NCBI GenBank assembly: GCA_002839375.1
Contig: PGXY01000005.1
Location: 62,001 to 126,000, forward strand
Direction of reading: 5' to 3'
DNA: 64,000 nucleotides
DNA from: Spirochaetae bacterium HGW-Spirochaetae-1
GTDB taxonomy: Bacteria > Spirochaetota > UBA4802 > UBA5550
The position numbers and the translations under genes were made by a program. Under the pieces are notes generated by a model. The model was not told where the DNA came from and ran no database searches. It saw only the letters and a list, made by a program, of their open reading frames with translations. This document shows positions 59,635 to 64,000 of this stretch, in pieces (the stretch's first letter is position 1; every line of letters begins with the position of its first letter).

Positions 59635-61620
59635 ATGGAAAAAATACTCATCCCCATCATCATCTTGATTCTGGTCACATGTTTCGCCGCTTGTGCAACT
59701 ACAGGGGCGGGGGCAGAACGCGGCCGCGTGATAAACCGGACAGACGCCGATATGGATGACCTCTACTGGACCGTCCATTACTCGTGCAAGGGGCGGACCT
59801 GGTCCACCATCGGCTACAGCGATGTGGGACGTTGCGGCGAGAGACATCACATAGTAAAACTTGACCGAAAGGGGAACTTTAAAATTCCCTCGGCCATTTT
59901 CATCACCATGCTCCTGGAACCGAATGTGGACCGAAGCTGCGCCCTGAGACATCGAGACCAGGAAAATGCTATTTACTTCCCTGTAAGAATACTGAACCCG
60001 GAAATCTATAATAAAACCTTTTCACTGATACTCGAAAAGAAAGCCTTCACCTTTACCTTTGATGCAAGGATGGTATCCCGCATCCTGGCCATTCTTAAGA
60101 ACAACGGATACAATGTTGATGAGGATTCATCGGTGATACTTACCTACAGTTTGAGTTATCATGATGATCAGGAAATATACGACGAATTTTACAGGAACAG
60201 TTTCGGGTTCACCTTCAAAGAGCTTCAGGGACAGTCTACAATTTCCTCAACGGGATATATTGCGCGCCCCGATATTAACGGCAGGATGAAGGAAACCTTC
60301 AAACTGGAGATAAACACCAAAAACAATTCTTGGCCGCGCTTTGAATATCAGTTTTCCAATGATATAAGCTCCAATGAATTTGCCCGCACCGTATCACTGT
60401 CCCCCGATAGTGAAAAACTGGTGGCCTCCTTCAATAAACTCATAGTACAGCGCGGAGCAAATTCCCTTCTTGCCGGCGCCGTTAATAAAGGTGATCTTAC
60501 TGCCGCAAAAAAGGCCCTGCGTCACGGGGCAGATCCCCGTTGCCGCGAAGGACACGAGGATAACGATGTCCCGGTATTCTGGAGGGCTGTACAGAGACAA
60601 AACTATTCAATCATAAAACTGCTCATCGATGCGGGCGCCGATATCAACATCAAGTGGAGAAGTGATGACACACCCATCGGAGAGGCCTTTTTCCAGGCTG
60701 ATTATAACCGTGATACCGGCAAACCGGTAGATCAGAAAAAAGCAGAAAGAATCATCGAGCTTCTTCTGAGCCACGGTGCCAGAGTCGAGCATGATACGGA
60801 ACTCATGTGGAAAGCCTGTCAGCTGCATCGCTTTGATTTTATTACGCTCCTGGTAAAAAACGGCGCCGACCTCAATTATCTCCTCAGGGGAAAGGACCGC
60901 CGTGATAAACTGATTCCGCTGCACCGGGCGGCATGTTGTGAAAATCCGAAAACTGCACTTCCCATCATTGACTTCCTCCTCCGCAAAGGAGTCCCCGTTG
61001 ATATCCGGGACGACGAGGGCCGCACCGCCCTGCACAGTGCCATGAGAAGTAATGTAATATTTTCATCGCCTCAACAGCTTGATGTGATAAAAAAACTTGT
61101 TTCATATGGCGCTGATGTCAATGCCATAGACAATGAAGGTAATACTCCCCTGCATACACTTGCGCAAAGAACAAGTTTGTACCACCTGGCATGGCTCCGC
61201 GGACTAAAACGTGATCCCTCAAAAATTAAGGAAGCCGAGGCGGCCATAGCACCCTTTGTATCTTTTCTTGCTAAAAAAGGTGCTGATCTCAATGTTTTAA
61301 ACAAGGGAGGGAATACGCCGCTCCATTGCTGCGCCGAAAAGAATAATTCCGAAACAGCACTGGCCCTCATTAAAAACGGCACGAATATAGACAGGCTGAC
61401 CTCCGGCCCCGGGTATTCATCGGGCTACAGTGCGCTCCACCTGGCCGGATATCGAACAAGCCTCGAGACAATGATGATACTGGCGGAAAATGGGGCCGAC
61501 CTGAACCTTAAGACCCCGGAAGGAAAGACAATATTTGATATAGCACTATCCCATGACCATCCCGATAACCGAATGAAGAATTATTTACAAAAATTTAATA
61601 GAACAGACAAATCTCCCTGA
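59635..61620 (+). CDS. Ankyrin-repeat lipoprotein
   Basis: A 661-residue lipoprotein: the start at 59635 follows GGAG, and the signal peptide ends in CFAAC. Residues 25-280 form a domain with mixed strands that I do not recognise. From about 285 to the end there are ankyrin repeats, visible in units such as LLIDAGADINIKWRSDDTPIGEA, LLVKNGADLNYLL and FLLRKGVPVDIRDDEGRTALHSA, about nine in total. Ankyrin arrays bind proteins; a secreted, membrane-anchored array is less common than a cytoplasmic one. It is followed by the cytochrome P460-like gene on the same strand. Confidence 0.85.
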   Translation: MEKILIPIIILILVTCFAACATTGAGAERGRVINRTDADMDDLYWTVHYSCKGRTWSTIGYSDVGRCGERHHIVKLDRKGNFKIPSAIFITMLLEPNVDRSCALRHRDQENAIYFPVRILNPEIYNKTFSLILEKKAFTFTFDARMVSRILAILKNNGYNVDEDSSVILTYSLSYHDDQEIYDEFYRNSFGFTFKELQGQSTISSTGYIARPDINGRMKETFKLEINTKNNSWPRFEYQFSNDISSNEFARTVSLSPDSEKLVASFNKLIVQRGANSLLAGAVNKGDLTAAKKALRHGADPRCREGHEDNDVPVFWRAVQRQNYSIIKLLIDAGADINIKWRSDDTPIGEAFFQADYNRDTGKPVDQKKAERIIELLLSHGARVEHDTELMWKACQLHRFDFITLLVKNGADLNYLLRGKDRRDKLIPLHRAACCENPKTALPIIDFLLRKGVPVDIRDDEGRTALHSAMRSNVIFSSPQQLDVIKKLVSYGADVNAIDNEGNTPLHTLAQRTSLYHLAWLRGLKRDPSKIKEAEAAIAPFVSFLAKKGADLNVLNKGGNTPLHCCAEKNNSETALALIKNGTNIDRLTSGPGYSSGYSALHLAGYRTSLETMMILAENGADLNLKTPEGKTIFDIALSHDHPDNRMKNYLQKFNRTDKSP

Positions 61621-61650
61621 GAATGGTGAACACTTCGAGAGCGCCGAAGC

Positions 61651-61693
61651 ATCGGAACCTGCTCCGGGCAGGCACAGCTCTATAAAATTTGAC
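61651..61693 (+). repeat. Dispersed intergenic repeat, 3-prime half (copy 16)
   Basis: GGAACCTGCTCCGGGCAGGC followed by TATAAAATTTGAC; close to the family core. It lies 42 bases before the P460 gene. Confidence 0.65.
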
Positions 61694-61734
61694 TTTCTGT
61701 ATTCTAAATATACTTTGTAAACAGGAGGCATTCC

Positions 61735-62322
61735 ATGAAGCGTTCATTGATTATTATTGTGATCCTCGGCATTACCGCCTATCTTTATTCCCGGGGATTC
61801 GATGCCGGGAAATTACCGGACTTAAAAGCCCCGAACGGGCTGGAGCTGAACCGTGCCAACGGATATGACTCCTGGGAGCTGGTTGCAGCTCACATGCGCG
61901 TAGACAGGGACGAGATGCATGTAATATGGGGGAACGATACGGCGGCGCGGTCCTACAAAAAGGCCGGCACTCAAAAGCCCTTTTTTGAAAATGGGTCCAT
62001 TCTGGTGAAACTGGGATATACCCTCGGCCAAAACCCGGATTTCCAATCTTCGATAGAACCGGTGCAGATCATGCGTATAGAGTATATGATCAAGGACGAT
62101 AAAAAATTCAAAAAAACGGGAGGATGGGGATACGCGCGCTTTCCGTACAATCAAGCCGGGAATACATTTTCGGTTTACGGCGCGGATGCCGATTTTGCCC
62201 GGGAGTGTTTCAACTGTCACATGCGCGTAAAAGAGAGGGATTTCGTGTTTACCCGGCACCTGAGTTATCTGAGCGGGAAAGCCGTCGACAAGGTATCGCT
62301 TGTAGTTAAAGAACAAAAATGA
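61735..62322 (+). CDS. Cytochrome P460-like c-type haem protein
   Basis: A 195-residue protein with an N-terminal signal-anchor (residues 1-19). The middle part follows the P460 pattern: YDSWELVAAHMRVDRDEMHVIWGND, FFENGSILVKLGY, WGYARFPYN. The haem-binding motif is CFNCH (about residues 160-164). Cytochromes P460 oxidise hydroxylamine or related nitrogen compounds in some bacteria, but most relatives are untested. AGGAGG precedes the ATG. It may join the redox proteins at 11.8-14.5 kb in handling reactive species. Confidence 0.8.
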   Translation: MKRSLIIIVILGITAYLYSRGFDAGKLPDLKAPNGLELNRANGYDSWELVAAHMRVDRDEMHVIWGNDTAARSYKKAGTQKPFFENGSILVKLGYTLGQNPDFQSSIEPVQIMRIEYMIKDDKKFKKTGGWGYARFPYNQAGNTFSVYGADADFARECFNCHMRVKERDFVFTRHLSYLSGKAVDKVSLVVKEQK

Positions 62323-62364
62323 GGGAGGACTAATTCATCCCTCATCTCCTGCAGAGCATATCTT

Positions 62365-63495
62365 TTATTGAATCTCTTTCCCGTCTAATTTAAAGAATCC
62401 GATTATCGTACTTAAATTTTGCGCTTCTTTATTTAACAATTCAGATGTAGAGGCGAGTTCTTCCGATGCCGATGAATTGGATGTAGCCACGAATCCAAGT
62501 TGCTCTACAGTCTCGTTGAATTGTTTAATAGCCGTATCCTGTTCTTCTGAAGAAGCAGCAATATCCTGAATGAACTGTGAGGTTTTATCAATATTAGGCA
62601 ATATTTCTTTAAACCGGGTACTTGCCTTATCGGCAACAGAGACACCGTTTACTGCAAGCTTGCCGATATCCTGCGCGGCAATCTGACTTTTTTCCGCCAG
62701 TTTTCTCACTTCGCCGGCTACGACAGCGAATCCTTTGCCATGCTCTCCCGCTCGTGCCGCTTCAATAGCTGCGTTAAGCGCAAGCAGATTCGTCTGATAC
62801 GCTATGTCTTCGATAAGAGTGATTTTTTCCGCGATCTGCTTGATTGCCGCGACAGCTTCCAGCACTGCTTTGCCGCCTTCGCTGCTCTGTTCGGCCGTTT
62901 TTTTAGCAAGCATGCCGGTTTCTTTTGTGTTTGACGTGTTTATTAAAATACTTGCTGCAATCTCTTCAAGGGAACTTGACATCTCTTCAATGCCCGCTGC
63001 CTGTTCATTTGCTCCCTGGCTTAAATTCTGAGCTGTTGCATTTAATTCATCAGACGCGTTTGCAATCGTCGCCGTACTTTGGGAAAATGATGAAATTGTT
63101 TCCTGTAATTTTTGTGTTGTGCTGAAAAAAGCTTTTGTTAGCACTCCAAGCTCATCATTTTGTTTTGCAATAGCTTCATCAAAATCAAAATTAATAATTC
63201 CTGAAGACATTTCATTGACGCTGTGTATCACTTTATCCAGAGGATTTTTCATTGTTTTCTTGATATAAATGTTGATCACTATAAAATGAGCACAGGCAAT
63301 CGGAGCAGTCCATGAAATATGCACTAAACCCATGAGTAAGATTATATAGGCGTAATACAGAAGTGTTACTCCCCAGATTAAAAATAAAATAGATATTTTT
63401 GCTATAAAAGAACCGCGGAATATTTTCCATATACCATATATGGCTATAATACTTGATATGCCAACACCAAGGCTGTATATAAGTAAAATCGACAT
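62365..63495 (-). CDS. Methyl-accepting chemotaxis protein
   Basis: A 376-residue chemoreceptor. The N-terminal 95 residues hold about four hydrophobic helices and no periplasmic sensor domain; a HAMP-like linker ([20 protein letters not shown]) follows. The signalling coiled coil has the tip [47 protein letters not shown] precedes the ATG. It is the second MCP in the window and, like the first, probably senses a membrane or internal signal. No che genes are adjacent. Confidence 0.9.
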   Translation of the reverse strand: MSILLIYSLGVGISSIIAIYGIWKIFRGSFIAKISILFLIWGVTLLYYAYIILLMGLVHISWTAPIACAHFIVINIYIKKTMKNPLDKVIHSVNEMSSGIINFDFDEAIAKQNDELGVLTKAFFSTTQKLQETISSFSQSTATIANASDELNATAQNLSQGANEQAAGIEEMSSSLEEIAASILINTSNTKETGMLAKKTAEQSSEGGKAVLEAVAAIKQIAEKITLIEDIAYQTNLLALNAAIEAARAGEHGKGFAVVAGEVRKLAEKSQIAAQDIGKLAVNGVSVADKASTRFKEILPNIDKTSQFIQDIAASSEEQDTAIKQFNETVEQLGFVATSNSSASEELASTSELLNKEAQNLSTIIGFFKLDGKEIQ

Positions 63496-63702
63496 ATGTT
63501 TACCTTCTTTCTGAATTTATTTTGATAAATAACTATTGTAAACAAAGATAATTTACATCCTGGATATTGAATATATTGAAAATTATAAATATATGATATC
63601 TCGGTTTAACTTCATTGTCAATAAATAGAATAACAATATTTTTAAACATTGTGCATATATAGTTTTCCCGTAAATCATGTATCTTTGTCACACAGGAATT
63701 TC

Positions 63703-63756
63703 CGCCGCAAAACACGATCCGTGAAACCGAATGCGTCTTATCTGAAACCGTTCCTG
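63703..63756 (+). repeat. Dispersed intergenic repeat, 5-prime half (copy 17), overlapping a stop codon
   Basis: GCCGCAAAACACGATCCGTG, then AAACCGAATGCGTCTTATCT and GAAACCGTTCCTGG. The last residues and the TAA of the minus-strand peptide gene at 63738 are read from it. Confidence 0.65.
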
Positions 63757-63881
63757 GCTACTGAAGAGAAGGGACCAGGTCCCCCAGGACCGGGAGGCAT
63801 ATCAGAATAGGTATCCACGCTAAGAAGAAACGTACTTACAAGCAAAGCAAGAGTGACCTTTATCATTCGCCATAAAAACAT
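63738..63881 (-). CDS. Small secreted Gly/Pro peptide
   Basis: A 47-codon gene from ATG 63881, which follows GGAGGCAAAG. Residues 1-27 (MFLWRMIKVTLALLVSTFLL) are a signal peptide; the mature part contains SDMPPGPGGPGPFSSVARNGFR. The last codons and stop lie inside a dispersed repeat copy. No family is known to me. Its small size keeps the call modest. Confidence 0.45.
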   Translation of the reverse strand: MFLWRMIKVTLALLVSTFLLSVDTYSDMPPGPGGPGPFSSVARNGFR

Positions 63882-63919
63882 TTCTTTGCCTCCATAGTGT
63901 TTGATCAAAGTAAAAACAC

Positions 63920-63937
63920 GGCCCCCTTTAAGGGGCC
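63920..63937 (-). terminator. GC hairpin near the right edge
   Basis: GGCCCC and GGGGCC pair around a short AT loop. On the minus strand it is followed within three bases by a T5 tract, so it likely ends a gene lying beyond the window edge. Confidence 0.5.
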
Positions 63938-64000
63938 GGTTTTCCCTGCAGCCGCTCTGCATTGTTCAGGGCCTTGCCCCTTAATTCTCCCGTATAACCG

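Noticed and set aside
1653-63756. Repeat copies as a CRISPR array
   Set aside because: The copies are far apart, degenerate and not separated by uniform spacers; no cas genes are present.

Overview
The window reads as a chromosomal segment of a Gram-negative, free-living bacterium, most likely a spirochaete of the Leptospira-like branch or a close relative. This is inference: there is no rRNA or tRNA marker. Supporting signs are many short lipoproteins with lipoboxes, several beta-barrel outer-membrane proteins (one FadL-like), a 7TMR-DISM histidine kinase paired with a LytTR regulator, an AraC regulator with a membrane-spanning N-terminus, a DUF1566/Lcl-type surface protein and a metallophosphoesterase with a CFI-box C-terminus. 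Base composition is uneven: about 5.4-8.3 kb is AT-rich, while the Nramp, glutamate dehydrogenase-like and SDR genes are clearly GC-richer. No rRNA, tRNA, CRISPR array, phage or complete insertion sequence was seen.

Layout. 0-8.3 kb (all minus strand): an edge-truncated exported protein, a thioesterase/acyltransferase pair, a Tat-type metallophosphoesterase with a CFI-box tail, an ABC-F ATPase, an RDD membrane protein, a SEC-C/YkgJ zinc-cluster protein, a MarR regulator coupled to a small unknown gene, and a ferritin-like protein. 8.5-11.4 kb (plus): an exported unknown, an Nramp metal transporter and a STAS-like protein. 11.8-14.5 kb (minus): a periplasmic redox operon of di-haem peroxidase, Tat metallophosphoesterase and c-type cytochrome. 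14.8-16.9 kb: both subunits of an ADP-forming acyl-CoA synthetase. 17-25 kb: a CsgG-like lipoprotein, a TetR gene convergent with a DUF5692-like membrane gene that carries a perfect palindrome upstream, a propeller-like lipoprotein, and a tandem pair of barrel proteins. 25-30 kb: an epimerase with an extra zinc-binding tail, a decayed acyltransferase, an SDR gene, and a broken toxin-antitoxin module next to a leftover SDR tail. 30.1-31.3 kb: a peroxide-response operon (small Cys protein, glutathione peroxidase, two-Cys OhrR) under a 42-bp perfect inverted repeat. 31.4-34.3 kb: an extended TetR followed by an unrecognised 572-residue protein. 34.8-46.6 kb: a large lipoprotein, the kinase/LytTR pair, a YfbK-like vWA lipoprotein, a divergent large NAD-glutamate dehydrogenase and a third metallophosphoesterase. 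46.7-64 kb: exported proteins, FadL, an esterase lipoprotein, two chemoreceptors, an AraC regulator, a lipase, an M28-like lipoprotein, a second CsgG-like lipoprotein, an ankyrin lipoprotein, cytochrome P460 and a tiny secreted peptide.

Across genes, two themes stand out. Redox and peroxide handling recurs (cytochrome c peroxidase, OhrR/GPx, P460, ferritin-like, Nramp), and short symmetric operator candidates lie upstream of many regulator-linked genes. The most unusual sequence-level feature is a dispersed, degenerate intergenic repeat family: about 17 copies recognised by eye, all in one orientation, several lying on the stop codon of the neighbouring minus-strand gene.
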